DNA of 64,000 nucleotides from Rhizodiscina lignyota (GCA_010015805.1 ML978137.1:62001-126000); one strand, 5' to 3'; positions 33,498 through 46,003 are shown, counted from the first letter of the stretch. Program-made: numbers and translations. The notes: generated from the letters alone by a model not told the origin.

Positions 33498-34156
33498 GTC
33501 TGAAGCTTCAGAGTGAAAGAATTTGAAGCTGTGTCGAGGGAACGGCAGCGGCGTTGAAAACTGGCTGCGCGTCCGTCAACGGCGCGGCCAGACGGAATGC
33601 TTTCATATTAATATGAGTTTTGCACGGGCTCAGTTTGGAAGGTCGTCGGGCAAAGCACGCATTTCGAAGAGAATCCAGATCGAAAAGCATCACGTTGTGA
33701 GTTTGCCGCTTGCGAGAGGTTGCGGATCGCGGCAGCCAGTCACCTCCTTGCAGTAGTGCTGAGCGCCCCACAAAATAACCGTACCTCCATGAATAATGCT
33801 AAAGGAACTCAATTGCGCAATGCAAGGAACACTGCGAGATTCCCAGAATCCGGGTACAGTGTACATATGCCAAGATGGTATCCATACTTTAGTTCAACGT
33901 TGTTAATCCTTCGAGGTCCTCTCTTTGGAATGAGATGAGTTACTGTATAGCTGGACTTCTTGTCCACTGCTACTATTTGACAGAATTGGACATTTAGATT
34001 GTTAGGTTTTGGTTGTGGTAATAACACAAAAGTTTGAAACATTCTTATCATCTCAGAGTCGTCACGTCTGTCCTCCTTACCGAGTTCATCATTTGTCATA
34101 GCCACAAAAGCATTCTTTACCCGCAAAACGGTACTCTTCCACATCGACAGGTGCAT
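33498..34156. other. Intergenic region
   Basis: About 660 nt between the 5' end of the phosphoesterase gene and the 3' end of the OPT gene. No gene, RNA or repeat was recognised. Confidence 0.45.
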
Positions 34157-36882
34157 TTACCAGCTTCCAGGAGGGGGTCCAAACGTCTCACCCGGATTCA
34201 GCACTTTCCGAATCGCCGAGCCCGCATTGTCTAGCGTGCTCGCAACAACATTATTGCCCCACCAGTTCGGCGGCGTCGCGCCAGGGAGATAAAGCGCAAA
34301 GAATATGACAATGGTCGAAATAGCAAGGCCAGAGTCAAGCGCAGCGGAGGTGACGTAGTTGTAAGTGAGCCACCAACCCCTCTTCCTGCTACGGATAAAC
34401 TTGTTGAAGATGGTACCAACAATGCCCCAGGTGGCATAGATGAGAGGTGTAGCAGGCGGAATGTAGCCGAGGGAGCCGAACATGACTGGAGCATTAAGAT
34501 AGCGCGCGGGAGACTTGGGGAATTTGCGTGCAAGGACGTAGAAGACGACTGGCAGGATGGCACCGATGAGCCAATACCATTGCAGTTTCGCGTACACCGC
34601 GCCGGGAGAGAACATGCGCATTGGACCGATGACTCCCCAGATAATCGATGCATCTTGAAGTTGTTAGCTTAGCTCAAGAGCCTTGAGAAAGGAAGGAAGC
34701 AAACATACTGAAGAAGACACGACCATTGGGACAAGAGAATCGGTTCGGCTGTTCGAGATCGCAAATCTGATCGATATTTCCGAATGCCCAGTAGATCACC
34801 GCTACCTGAACAATCGAGCCCCACAAGCTCGCAATGCCCTGCGCCCAGAAGAGTGTTCGTGGCGGAACTTTCATATAATGGCCGAGCTTCAGATCTTGCG
34901 TATAGTACAATCCTTGTGCCATGGTGATGTAACCGTAGGTCTTGAAAGACATCATAGCGATCGGACGTCCCGGAAGCATGTAACCGACGAGGAATTCGGT
35001 GAAGACGTTGAGGCCGATCTGGATGTTTGTGATCGCTTGCACCATGCCGATGGGTACCTGAAACTGTCAGATTCTCCACGTGTAACTCGACGGAAGTGTA
35101 ATACATACAAACCAGAAACCACTGATAAGCATTGCGACAATAAATGACCACCAAGTCATATGAGTCGGATAACCTAGCATGGTTCCCATGCCCATTCCGA
35201 ACATGAAGAGGAACAGAACGTAGAACCCTGGATATTCAGCATGTTGTGTTTGGGGGTCAGGGTGTAAACTTACACCAATCAGGAGCTTCGGGATACTTTT
35301 TCATTAACCTCATGTGAACATCATCCTCCTGCTCACGTGCTGCTCTCGCGCGGTACCAAATTTCGCGCCAGTGATACAGGCCTGTGTGGACGATGACAGC
35401 AATGATGCTGGCAAAGCTGAGGCCGTAGCAAATCGCGAAGGTGGTGGATAAGAAAAGCGGCGAATAAGCCTTGTACTTCTCAATATCCAAAGTATACTCC
35501 GGCGTTAAGATCCGCGAGACGTTGTACTCTTGCTGCGTATTGTCATAGCTGTTGGAATCGCTCATAGGCAGCCATGCGCCGTAGAACCCTCCGCTGTACT
35601 GAACTCCGATTGCAGTGAGGACCATGAATACTAACAGTCCGATCATTGTGTTGGCAATCGCATGGAAGGGAGGAATCAGCGGGGAGTAAATGTAGGCCGT
35701 GATATACGTCCAATCGAATGAGATCGGCAGCAGTGACAATCCGGAAAAGCCACCAAAAAGCTGGTTCACGACAACATTATTTGGTTTGATCCAAGTGATG
35801 AACGCAAACACGCTCAGACCCTGCCAGATCCATCCTGGGAACCAGTACCATACGAAAGAGCCGATCATGACGAACAGGAACCACCGGTAGCGAGAGATGG
35901 ACCAACCGCCAGTCTGGGCTGGGTCGGATTTGGTGCGGTCATGTAGCGAGTAAAATAGAGCAGCGTTGGGAAGCATCATCGGCCAGATCATTGAAGCGGG
36001 ATAGACCAAGAAGCGTCGGAAGATACCAGCCATGCCAAAACCTATCATCTGCGTAGAGATTGTGAAGAGGAGGGCAAAGCCCCACCTGGAAGAAATTAAC
36101 AGAGTTCGAAGTTGTAATGGATCATGTTGTAAAGGTACTTACCCGAGGTTGATATTGTAGAAACCCAAAAGCGCCTCAAGACCGTACGTGCTGTAAGCGA
36201 CTCCATTTCCGAAAGTGACATTGGCCATGATAGTGATGAGAGCATGCTCTTTCATATTAAACGGGCCTGGGTTCAAGGACCATTTGTAGCCGAACGTGTT
36301 GAACTGCTTCTTCGGCAAGCATGCAGCCAATCCAAGACCGAGAGGAAATGATATCAACTGAGCAACAATACTGGTAATTGTAATGCTCGGGTTACGCAAA
36401 GAGAAGAGACAGTTGAGGCCAGAGCCAATGGTGGTGAAAATCAAGCCGAGGAACCAGGCGCGAAATGTGTTCGCTGGGAGGTCTTCATCGTATGGTCGAA
36501 CGACGGAAGCAACTTCGGGGTAGGGTGAGTTCTCTTCGAGCTCATGCTCGATGTTCACTTCGGCTTCTGCATCATGCTTGCCGATAGCACTCTCAATAGC
36601 ATCACGCTTCGACTCTAAATTCGCGGATCAGCATAAACGGTCCATGAGAATTAAATTACATCAAGTTTTACCTTCGAGGTTCGGATCCCATCGATGAAGA
36701 GTGCTAAAAGCCTTCAAATCCTTCTCGGCGACAGCAGCCTGCTCGTCGTAGGACGGAATTGGGCTCTCGCGCGAGCTGACCGCAGTGACGTCCGCACCGG
36801 CCTTCTCATCTCCCACAGCATTTCGCTGTACAGAGTCTGTATCGCGGCGGCTCACAGGCCAAGGTCTGCGAAAGTTGGGCAT
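34157..36882 (-). CDS. OPT-family oligopeptide transporter
   Basis: Six exons (36882-36672, 36614-36143, 36085-35274, 35227-35109, 35057-34709, 34653-34157) encode 819 aa, usual for the family. OPT proteins are proton-coupled importers of tetra/pentapeptides, glutathione or metal chelates at the plasma membrane. Diagnostic stretches are SPYPEVASVVRPYDE after a charged cytosolic N-terminus, NPGPFNMKEHALITIMANV (NPGPFxxKEH motif), PDWWFYVLF, MVPIGMVQAITN-type region, and CPNGRVFFNASIIWGVIGP. About 14-16 hydrophobic segments are visible. The start is uncertain: ATG at 36945 would add 21 residues. All splice phases agree. Substrate specificity is not readable from sequence. Confidence 0.9.
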
Positions 36883-36945
36883 AATGAAGTTGCAGAGCGT
36901 CAAGCGCCTCTTGTCTCCTCCTACGCGAGGGGTCATGGATCTCAT

Positions 36946-38798
36946 ATATTGGTGGAATCATGGCCCCGACGGGGGACACCGATGCAGAAGGATTCCACAT
37001 TGCAAGTGACGACACTGGCCGACGCCACACACAAGTCTTATGCTCATCTTTGTCGTCGTTACCAGGTCATTGGATGTTCGAGCATCTGTTTGTGGAAGGT
37101 TGCAATTCGACTCCAGCAGCCCGTGCGTCACCAAGGGCGGAGAATCGTAAGAGCAAACCAATAATAGATGGTCGAGGTATGATAAGGATGGTTTCCGACC
37201 AGGTCGCTACAAGACACAAGGTGTGGCTGGATGGCAGGCATTGCTTGTATTTTTGATCTCCGCTCGGGGGATCAATGAGGTGCACAGCTCATCCTAGGCC
37301 ATGCATCGTGGCCAACCCCGCAGAATTAGGGTCGTCTATTGTGGAGACGCGGCTCATTCCTTAAAGCCATAGTAGGGGTAGAATATCGAGGCTATTCGAG
37401 AGATAGATTGAGAGGTTGCAATAGCCTCGAATCGCGGATTCTCCTTCGTACGCCACCGCCACGAAGTGCACTAGTCGCTTGAAGCAAGCCTTTCATGTTG
37501 TAGCACAATACGAGAAAAATCCTGTGAGTCGTTAACGCGAGCGCGATAAGAGCCATGAAAAAGGAAAGTCAAGGCGGCTATCAACGGCGAATGTACGATC
37601 CTCGCGATAGACGTTGATTGCCAGATATCGCGACCCAAGATCCCAAGGTATGTACGCTGTCTACCGAAAACCGAAAATTCCAAAGGTGGAATAAACGGCC
37701 GCTCGGCTGGCGTTGAGTGGCACTTACAGCTTGTACTGAATGCAAATGAATACCTTACCTGCCTGATCTGCCGCAGGACGCCCTTGATTGCCTAGCCGTC
37801 GCAAGAACCCTTACCGAGAGAGGTAGGTGGATACCCGAGCGACTGGAGAGACAGCATTAAACCTAATAGGCAGGAAACTCGCAGGGCATCCAACTGGAAA
37901 TTGTTCTGACGATCGTAGGTGAGATTGTATATGCGAGGCTCAGCTCACGCACTGTATACATAGAACTGTAGAGTGCTTGGGCTAGGAAGGCGAATCCTTG
38001 AGAGGAGGCGAAAAAGTGACACGACACGCTGATAAGGTAGAGGTCGGCACTAGCTTGATATGCGGTCATACATCGGCCATCCCGTCTTGCACGTCGGGGT
38101 GTTTCCGGAGTATCTCCGAAGATAAAAAAAAAAATCTGACGAGAGCAAGAATCGATAACAACGTTACAAAATGTATTTAGTGCAATAGAATTGACAGAGG
38201 ATATTTTGTCGTACTTGTAACTAGTCTTTTCAGTTGGACAATGAGCACATCCTGATTGGCGAGATAAGAAAGAGCTGCGTCAACCATTCGAGGACAGAAT
38301 CCAACAACGTGAGAAAAGGAAATGTAGATGTTACTTGAAATATAGGAAGAGACACACCTTTTCCGCAGACATGAAGGCCCTTATATGCACTCTCCTGAAG
38401 CAAGGCAGGATTGATGCCTGGCTCACCACTGGGTGAGGGCTACACTATTGTATTAGCTTTTGACTCACTTCGCCTTGGCATTGCTCCGTCTTTTATTTCC
38501 GGTGAACGAATTCATGAGTGATTTTACCAAAAGCCAAGTTCCAGGTATCACAGGTATATAAATACTCAAATTCAATTGGATGATTACTGTTCCGGCGTAA
38601 GGTATGGCAGAAAATCTCTCCGAACTCCGATGTCGCCATCGTACTCTAACTCCGAGCTCCACATCTTCAGTCCAGTATTTTCCTAGCTTCACTGCTTCTT
38701 AAAATGCTTATTGTCACGTCATATTACACCCATGAACTCCGATCTAATGCGTTTTCAGCCTTTCCCGGCCCATATCAACCCCATCCTCTGGGTTCAGA
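36946..38798. other. Large intergenic region
   Basis: About 1.85 kb between the OPT gene's 5' end and the 3' end of the mitochondrial carrier. It contains an 11-bp inverted repeat near 37386-37430 and a poly-A run near 38125. Short frames show no domain. No RNA gene was recognised. Confidence 0.45.
37386..37430. repeat. Perfect 11-bp inverted repeat (possible hairpin)
   Basis: TCGAGGCTATT at 37386-37396 is followed after 23 nt by its exact reverse complement AATAGCCTCGA at 37420-37430. It lies in noncoding DNA about 450 bp upstream of the OPT start. It could be a protein-binding palindrome, a hairpin, or chance. Confidence 0.55.
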
Positions 38799-40145
38799 TT
38801 ATTTGGCACCAACGAGCAATCGAAGCTTTTCCATGAATACAAACGTCAAAATCGTGTACGGGCTATTTCATTTCCACCGTTAGCTCACATCGTTTAGGTT
38901 TTGACAGTGGGACATACGTTAGACGGAGCCAAGCTGGTGTCCATCCTTTCATCAAAACTAACGGACCTTCTTTCTTTACGATCTCAATACAGTATCGCAT
39001 GACAGACTGAGTAAGTGTAAATACGACTTTTGTGATATGTCATTCAGCGACATACCTGCTGCCCACCTTCTGCGCGGGACATATTCTGTACTCGGCTTTT
39101 TAGCACATCTGCTGGTGCGCATGCTGTTGTTGCCACGGTTCCAGCAATGAGTGAAGCTAGCATATGCGTCTTCGTGTCATCTTTCAAGCCGAGTGATCTA
39201 GCTGATAGTAAACGTGCTTTGGCTTCGGTGTACCTGATGATTATGAGCAGTCTGATTTGGACAATCCGTGGAGGACTAACGTAAATATCTGGGACACGTC
39301 TTGCAAACAATGTTAGTAAATCGCTCATTCTCGGCCGTCTTTCGATTTGCCACTCACTCATAAGTATGCTCCGTACTACGTTGGGGCCTAAACCGCGAAA
39401 GTACGTCCGAAAACCATCCTCTCGCCCAACTCTGACGAGCCCAGTGAGAGCATTGCTGTATCCGTAGCGCTCTGCCGGTGCCTTGGCTCCGTCTGCGCAC
39501 ATCCGAACGAGCACGATCTGGTTCTAATGAGCGCCACGGCATGTTCAACTAGGGAGAAATCGACATACTTCCGCCGGATTTCCGATGCAACCAGCAATGC
39601 CACCCGCTAACCCAGCGCATGCCATGGTTGTCCCAGGAGAAAGCTTCTGACCGCTTGATGGCTTGAAATGAGATGCGAAAAGGTTGTACAATCCGAATCG
39701 GGCTGTAGAGTATGTTGATTGCCGCAATATTGATGCTGATAGTCCGTTCCAAAGTGATAGTATGCCATCTCTTGCCGCAAAATTGTAAACAGCTCTGAGT
39801 AGAGGCGGTCTTTCTGTCAGGACTTGGAGCCGACTATGCGATATCCGTCAACATGTTTGCATCATGATACAGCCATTTTACAAAGCCTTACTATTTGGTC
39901 TGATCTAAAGGGTGAGCTACGATGTTGTTAGAACACCTTTGGCACGCCTCCGAAACCGAGACCCTTACTGAAGCATGCAGCCATTGACCCAGCAGCACCT
40001 CTAAGGCCCAGGATATCAGATCCATTATTCACACAATGGCGCAATGGCGCAATGATTGTGCTCACCCTAGCCAGAATGGCTCTCTGGCTATTTTCTTAGC
40101 CTCCACTTTCGGTATCGGCACTGAAGTTGCTGTTGTCGTCGCCAT
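38799..40145 (-). CDS. Mitochondrial dicarboxylate carrier (Dic1-like, mitochondrial carrier family)
   Basis: Nine exons (40145-40066, 40000-39969, 39916-39892, 39833-39569, 39517-39358, 39299-39281, 39233-39056, 39006-38918, 38862-38799) sum to 912 nt, 303 aa. The three carrier repeats each begin with a PxDxxK/R-like signature: HPLDQTKYR, NPAEIVLVRM and APADVLKSRV. The N-terminal PFWLGGAAGSMAACFTHP and the matching C-terminal PYTILTFVFMEKLR are as in fungal dicarboxylate carriers, which exchange malate or succinate for phosphate across the inner membrane. The model needs three very small exons (32, 25 and 19 nt), but every junction restores expected family sequence. The start ATG at 40145 gives a short polar N-terminus. 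It is head-to-head with the mitochondrial CoA-transferase gene, both acting on succinate-linked metabolism. Confidence 0.87.
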
Positions 40146-40725
40146 ATTGACGGATTTGGTGTCAAAGCAACCTGGCTTTGGGCACTCTCGTTATGTAGAT
40201 AGCTTAATGATATCTTCAAGGCCATCCCGACGTCGTCGGTATCCTCGGTCTATCGGAGCCTCCCGAGCAGAGTAGAGATGAGCTGCAATCGTCTTTCGGC
40301 GACAATTCTGACTGCCGCAGGGTTTCGCGTATTCACGCGTCTCATGAAATGGCATTTTTCGCGCCGACTCAGCGTCCCTCCGCGTGCCATAAGACGCGAA
40401 TCCAGAGGTACAGAAGTGTCTCCGACGGGTCGCGCGAGACGCGCATTCAGCTGACTCGTCCGAGATACCTAGACGACTGAACGGAAGCAATACTCCCGCA
40501 TCGGCGATTTTTCTGATACCGCCTGCAGAGCTCCCAAGGTTCGCAACAGCTTCGGCTTCGACCTCGAGAATTTGGCGGCTAAGTAGCCGCTCTGTATTGT
40601 CCGTATGCTAGTAAGTGTGGGGATATTAAGGCATCATGAAGTAGGCCGCCTGCATTGGAGCCACGTCGTGCTATCATTATTTCTTGTCAATTCCTTCGAT
40701 CCCGTCTCATTTTGTCATCTCTCCC
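40146..40725. promoter_or_regulatory. Divergent promoter of carrier and CoA-transferase genes
   Basis: About 580 nt between two head-to-head genes for mitochondrial proteins. GC-rich with several CGACTC/GACTCG-like words. Shared regulation is possible but no defined site is claimed. Confidence 0.4.
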
Positions 40726-42515
40726 ATGGCTTCTGTTCTTACACCTGCCCGCGTCATAAGCGCATCCACCCCGCGCTCTTTTCCTCAGCGACGATTGATT
40801 GTCCAGTGGAAGGACTTTTCACGGCCAGCGAAGCTATCGAGACCTCTCGCCATCAATTCGCGACGATGGTACTCGACACCTCCATCCAAAGCCCCCTCGA
40901 AAAACCGCGCCGCATCGAAACTCTATAAATCCGCCGACGATGCCGTCGCAGACATTCAATCAGGTTCTACCATCTTCAGCTCAGGGTTCGGCCTCTGTGG
41001 CGTTGCAGAGACACTGATCGAGGCGATCGAGCGGAGAGGTAAGGAGTCGTTGCACTCCCTCACCGCGGTTTCAAACAATACGGGCATTGAGGGCGTGGGC
41101 GGACTGAGCCATATCGCAAAGAGTGGGCAAGTTAAGAAGCTCATTATAAGCTTCCTGGGCAATAACAAGGCGCTGGAGAGGAGATTTCTTAATGGCGACC
41201 TTGCGGTGGAGCTGTGCCCACAGGGATCGCTGGCGGAGCGAATAAGGGCAGGTGGTGCTGGAATACCGGCGTTTTATACGCCCACGGCGGCAAGTATGCA
41301 ATCCTGTTCCGCGTTGCAAGGTCGCCAATGCTGACAATACTCAGACACCCTTGTAGAAACCGGCAAGATCCCTAGTATGTACGACAGCAAGGGAAATGTA
41401 ATCGCATATGGCACGCCAAGAGAAGTCAGGGAGTTCAATGGCAGGAAATATCTCATGGAAACCGCATTGACAGGAGATGTGGCGATTATAAGAGCACACA
41501 AGGTCGACGAGGCCGGCAATTGCTGTTTCAGATACACGACGAAAGCATACGGGGTCATCATGGCGAAAGCTGCCAAAGTCACCATCGTCGAGGCAGAGGA
41601 AATTGTGCCAATTGGCGCACTACATCCCGATAACGTCGATCTCCCTGGTATCTTTGTGGACAGAATTGTGCCAGCAACAGCGAAGAAGAACATCGAAATC
41701 CTAAAGATACGAAAACCGGCGGATCCCAATGCGACAGTTAGTGAGGCACAGGCAAAGAGAGATCGTATTGCACGAAGAACAGCGAAGGAGCTCCATCACG
41801 GTTACTATGTCAATCTTGGTGTTGGCCTCCCAACGAGAGCGCCAGAATATTTGCCGAAGGACGTACGAGTTTGGCTTCAGTCTGAGAACGGTATCCTTGG
41901 CATGGTGAGTAACTCGTATGATGTGTGGTAAAGACCTCGATTTTGATTTGGTGATAGGGCGATTATCCGACAGAAAGCGAAGTCGACGCCGATATTGTCA
42001 ACGCGGGCAAGGAAACTGTGACACTCGTCCCGGGTGCCTCGACATTCGACAGCGCTGATTCATTTGGCATGATCCGAGGTGGACATGTAGATGTCACTGT
42101 CCTTGGAGCACTCCAGGTCAGTGCAAGCGGCGACCTGGCCAACTATATGATCCCTGGCAAGACTTTCAAGGGAATGGGTGGTGCTATGGACCTCGTCGGT
42201 AACCCCGAGGAAACGAAGATTGTCGTGGCAACAGAGCATGTGGCAAAGGACGGATCGCCGAAGGTTGTACAGGACTGCAAACTGCCATTGACCGGAGCGA
42301 AGTGCATCAGCACAATCATCACAGACATGGTAAGTCACCTACAATATCAATATTTAGAAGTGCATACTGATTCTCGATAGTGTGTATTCCAAGTAGACAG
42401 GGTGAACGGAGGGTTGACCTTAACGGAGATTGCTCCCGGTCTTACGGTTGATGACGTGAAAGCGAAGACTGATGCCACTTTCAAGGTTGCGGATAATGTC
42501 ATATCGATGGAGTAG
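40726..42515 (+). CDS. Mitochondrial succinyl-CoA:3-ketoacid CoA-transferase (SCOT)
   Basis: Four exons (40726-41293, 41345-41904, 41958-42329, 42381-42515) give 544 aa, the usual size for fused alpha-beta SCOT. The enzyme moves CoA from succinyl-CoA to acetoacetate (or, in fungi, related short-chain acids such as acetate or propionate by close homologues). The first 60 residues are Arg/Ser-rich without acids, a mitochondrial presequence ([22 protein letters not shown]). The alpha half contains [14 protein letters not shown] and [16 protein letters not shown] with [12 protein letters not shown]; the beta half contains [13 protein letters not shown] and the catalytic glutamate in SENGILGM (about residue 370), then [28 protein letters not shown]. 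Both CoA-transferase domains are complete. Head-to-head with the dicarboxylate carrier gene. Confidence 0.93.
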
Positions 42516-45057
42516 AGCATTTTCAGATATTAGGGTTACACATAGAGAGCCTTTGGGTGTCCATTGTGTTATTGATGGCCATGGCACTATTGCATTGCTG
42601 ACGAGTTCAAGCTTTCTGTATAGAACGTCCCAGGTAAAACTTGCTTGATATTTTAATTTCTATGACCTCTATTAGCCAGTTTTGAACAAGCGGGAATCCT
42701 GTCAGTACTGATAGTGAATGGAAATGGCGGCTCCTGCTTGGCGTTTAAGTGGCGGTGCATAAGCCGCGCACAGCCTGAACTAGCGGAAGTGCTCTCTATC
42801 GCGACTACACAAGGGCTACCTCCAGCAAGAAGAGTTCGCCACGGCGCTCATTTCATCATTTTCTCACAACTCTCTGTCTGAAAATCTTAACAACGATCTC
42901 CAGGAATTTTGTGGAACTCTTCTCCATCGTGCAATCTACGTCCAGAGTCAAGTTATCGGAACCAACTGTCCCACGCCTCCATTTTCTTCAACCTCATGCG
43001 TCTTATCAGCTCCAAACATTGTCACTCAAAGCGTTTCTTAATATCAAAATCTGAAATCTACAATGCTTCCACACACACTTCTGGTGACAAAGAAGTCACC
43101 TTTGATGAATTTCGAAGCTCTCACGAAATAATTGAAAAACGCGAGGGATAAGAAGATAATCGCGGCGTGTCGAAACGCCATGAAATCGCCAGGTAACTTA
43201 TCGCGCCCTGAGCTGTGGCTGCTCTATGCCAAATCTGAGCTCGACTTGTCAAGCCTGAGCAAAGTGTGAGCACCGACCGCGTCTTCGCCAGGTCCGAAAC
43301 CGCCTTCCAGCTTTTCGTACGCGCACGTCAACGACAGCGATGTGGAGACAGTTGCTAGCATCAAGGTCGCGGCCGAGAATGAAGCTGAAGTTGCGCCACC
43401 GGTTCGTACTTCGATCTATGCCCCGCAGCAGCATATGCACTACGATGCGAATGATTTTGACGGCGATTGAATGCACGTCTCGCCGTTAATATCGAAGTCA
43501 GGGTCGCTTGCCAGGTGCCGCGCCTCTTCGATGCGCGATGCCCGAAGCGATCATATATTCGGGAGCTCCGTCTGTATACCTTCAGAGAATATCCGTAGTC
43601 TTTCAGCGGCGATAGTGCATGGCCTCCTACTTGTGAAAAGATCAATCCTCTGGCGTCCTGATTCTTTCCGCTGACTTCGTCTACGGTAGCGGTGTCGTCC
43701 CTGCGCCTTCCAACCTTCATGTTAACAAGTTGTCGAAAGTGGTATAGTCGCATAATGGTGTGGCACTACGGAGTATCCTAACCTCGAATCACACTAGTAA
43801 GCGCGAGTCCAATCAATGTATCAACAACTCTTAGCACAGTCAAGCGTCGGCTGAAAATGGCCTCGACTTCTCCATTCGAGAGCATGCATAACTGTGGAAA
43901 TACATGTAGCTGCGAGCTCATTTTCAGTTCTTTAAGCCACCTCCTGCAAGGTTCTACTCTAACCGACGAGGGGCGGTCCAATCTTGTCGACCGAGCGTAA
44001 GCTGTCAGGGCAAGTTGCGTGGACGCCACCTTCGGCCCGCAACCCTCTCATGCGGGCTGAATTGGAGTTCATATTCTCGACAAGCCCAAGGGCCCACCGA
44101 ATGTTTTTCCGCATCACGAATGAGTTCGGCTGGGTGGGACTGGTGGCCCTTACAGTGTCGTCCAACCTCGGCCAATTCGTCACTGCAGCCTCCTCTCGCT
44201 GGTCTTGTGCTGGTACTTGTGCCAGACAAAAACCGAAACAGTGTGCTGAATTTCATTCATCGAGGCACACATGGTACGCCACATGGTTCGGCTCGGTGCA
44301 CAAGCGGCGAGATGTGGACGGGCCGCGCCGCCGTGGATCTGCGCTAGATTCAACTGTGCTCTAGACTGCGTATGCACGTCTCAATGTCTCAAAAAATCGG
44401 TCTCCCCACTCAGCAGCAGTTATGTCACAGACATTTCTGGAGTTTTTGAGCAAAACTCGGCCACTCTCAGACGCCTCCTCAACGCAGAGCATGCTGTCGG
44501 CGCGTTATCTAGCAAGCCTGAGTAGCGAGACTTTCGCCTTTACCAGCCATATTTCACTACGCATGTACGAAATTAGGCCGGGAAGAACATTAGTCGAAAA
44601 TGAACATGAAATACAGCACCCACTACCCAAGAATACTTCGCATAACCTTCCCAGATACATAAACCTTCTCGGCAGCCTGCAACAGCTTGTGGATGTCTGC
44701 AAGCCAGGAAATGTCGGTCTGTCGCGACCCCATATATACTAATGTACGCTCATGGTGCATTGTCACAACTCGCTTCTATCAAAGATGCTCAGCTGCGACT
44801 GAACATCGCGTAACTACGGCTGATGTATGCTCAGAGACACCCGATGCCTGGGATTGGTACCTAAGTCACCACTCACCAATTAGATGATCATGACAGCGTT
44901 CGGCTACTGCAGTGCTGTCGCAGCATTGCGATCTAGAACACAGCTCTACACTTCCCGCCGTGCATCATTCTCGTTTACGGCGGGTTAGCAACGAAAGCAA
45001 GTCTCAAACTCGCGAGCTGAATCGTGACTGATTCACATTTCGGACTGACTGTCTGTC

Positions 45058-45063
45058 TATAAA
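45058..45063 (+). promoter_or_regulatory. TATA-like box upstream of lectin-like gene
   Basis: TATAAA lies 188 nt before the ATG at 45246. The spacing is long for a fungal promoter unless the leader is spliced, which the adjacent intron-like sequence suggests. Confidence 0.4.
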
Positions 45064-45187
45064 GTACGCCTTTCCTCCGTTGGATAACTCCTCAACAACG
45101 ACAGCAACAACTTCAGCTAGCAGGAAACACCGATCACATCCTAAATATCAAGTCGTTAAATCTTTGCTCGAAAATATAATCGCTCTA

Positions 45188-45241
45188 GTGAGTTCTGTAA
45201 CAGCCAGTAATACTATTTCTTCAGACTAATCGGCATTTCAG
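45188..45241 (+). other. Probable 5' UTR intron of lectin-like gene
   Basis: GTGAGT at 45188, branch-like GACTAAT at 45224-45230 and a terminal CAG at 45239-45241 form a good 54-nt intron ending four nt before the ATG (CATC then ATG). It would shorten the leader between the TATA-like box and the start codon. Confidence 0.5.
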
Positions 45242-45245
45242 CATC

Positions 45246-45734
45246 ATGCCCGGAAAGTACTCGTCGTCTGTCGTCCGTGGTGATACCACCTACATCTTCT
45301 TCAACGACCAGAACAGCAATGGCGATCCGGTCCTCAAGCTCATGAAAGTTACCGATGATGCAGCACCAACCCAGACCCTCCGCGTGGAAGGTAAAGACAT
45401 TTCGGCGTCCGACGGCCCAATTGCCGCCACCATTGTAAACAACGGTGTGGACGGCATCCGCCTCTATGTTATCAACAAGAAGAACATCGTGGAGTACGGC
45501 CTTGATACTCCGATTGGTTCGAGCGACAAGTGGAAGAAGGAGAATTTCACCAGTTCTATCAAACTTGACCAGGGTTCCTTCTTGAATGCCTTGGGAAAGC
45601 CTGAATTGGGCGGGATCAAGTCGGAGGGCAAGCCTGTCCTGCTGAGGATCTTTTACACCAAGGAAGGCGCCAGCAATCAAATCACGCAGCACTCTTACAC
45701 CGACAGCTGGCAGGAGAAGACAATTGACTCTTAA
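45246..45734 (+). CDS. Lectin-like beta-propeller fragment (fungal fucose-lectin type), uncertain
   Basis: Single exon, 162 aa, no signal peptide. The translation has repeated blade-like pieces: DTTYIFFNDQ, GIRLYVINKKNIVEYGLD followed by DKWKKENF, and VLLRIFYTKEGASNQITQHSY then DSWQEKTI. The rhythm of R-x-(Y/F)(Y/V) strand, I-x-E/Q, and W resembles blades of fungal fucose-specific lectins, which are normally about 310 residues with six blades. Here only about three are present. After the stop, the +1 frame continues with ALSYYKDSNQQ and further residues to a stop at 45826-45828, so the gene may be frameshifted or truncated. Cytosolic location is inferred from the lack of signal. Assignment is tentative. 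Confidence 0.5.
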   Translation: MPGKYSSSVVRGDTTYIFFNDQNSNGDPVLKLMKVTDDAAPTQTLRVEGKDISASDGPIAATIVNNGVDGIRLYVINKKNIVEYGLDTPIGSSDKWKKENFTSSIKLDQGSFLNALGKPELGGIKSEGKPVLLRIFYTKEGASNQITQHSYTDSWQEKTIDS

Positions 45735-46003
45735 ACGTCGTGCACTCTCGTACTACAAGGACAGCAACCAGCAGGGTGCCACCTCTCAGCGCATCTATTC
45801 ACCTCTCGTGGAGACTTGTACTCTTTAAGATTACTTGTCAACGTGTATTTACATCGGCTTGAGAGCCCTCTGCTCTCTCGTTCCTCTCGATCCTTTAATT
45901 CACAAACTTTCTAAGCTCTCATCATGAATTTTCACCCTTTTGCTAGATATATCGTGAAATTTGTTCGACAAGCTTTTCCGTGCGTTCGCGCTGGGTGGCT
46001 CAA

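Larger units (their letters stand above)
42516..45245. other. Large gene-free region
   Basis: About 2.7 kb between SCOT and the lectin-like ORF. Short frames on both strands (for example 42909-43151, 43361-43753, 43984-44364) have no recognisable domain and lack continuity into neighbours. No transposon or RNA gene was recognised. A TATA-like element and a 5' UTR intron for the next gene lie at its right end. Confidence 0.45.

Noticed and set aside
42909-44742. Cluster of short frames between SCOT and the lectin-like ORF
   Set aside because: None shows a domain, signal peptide or splice-compatible continuation.
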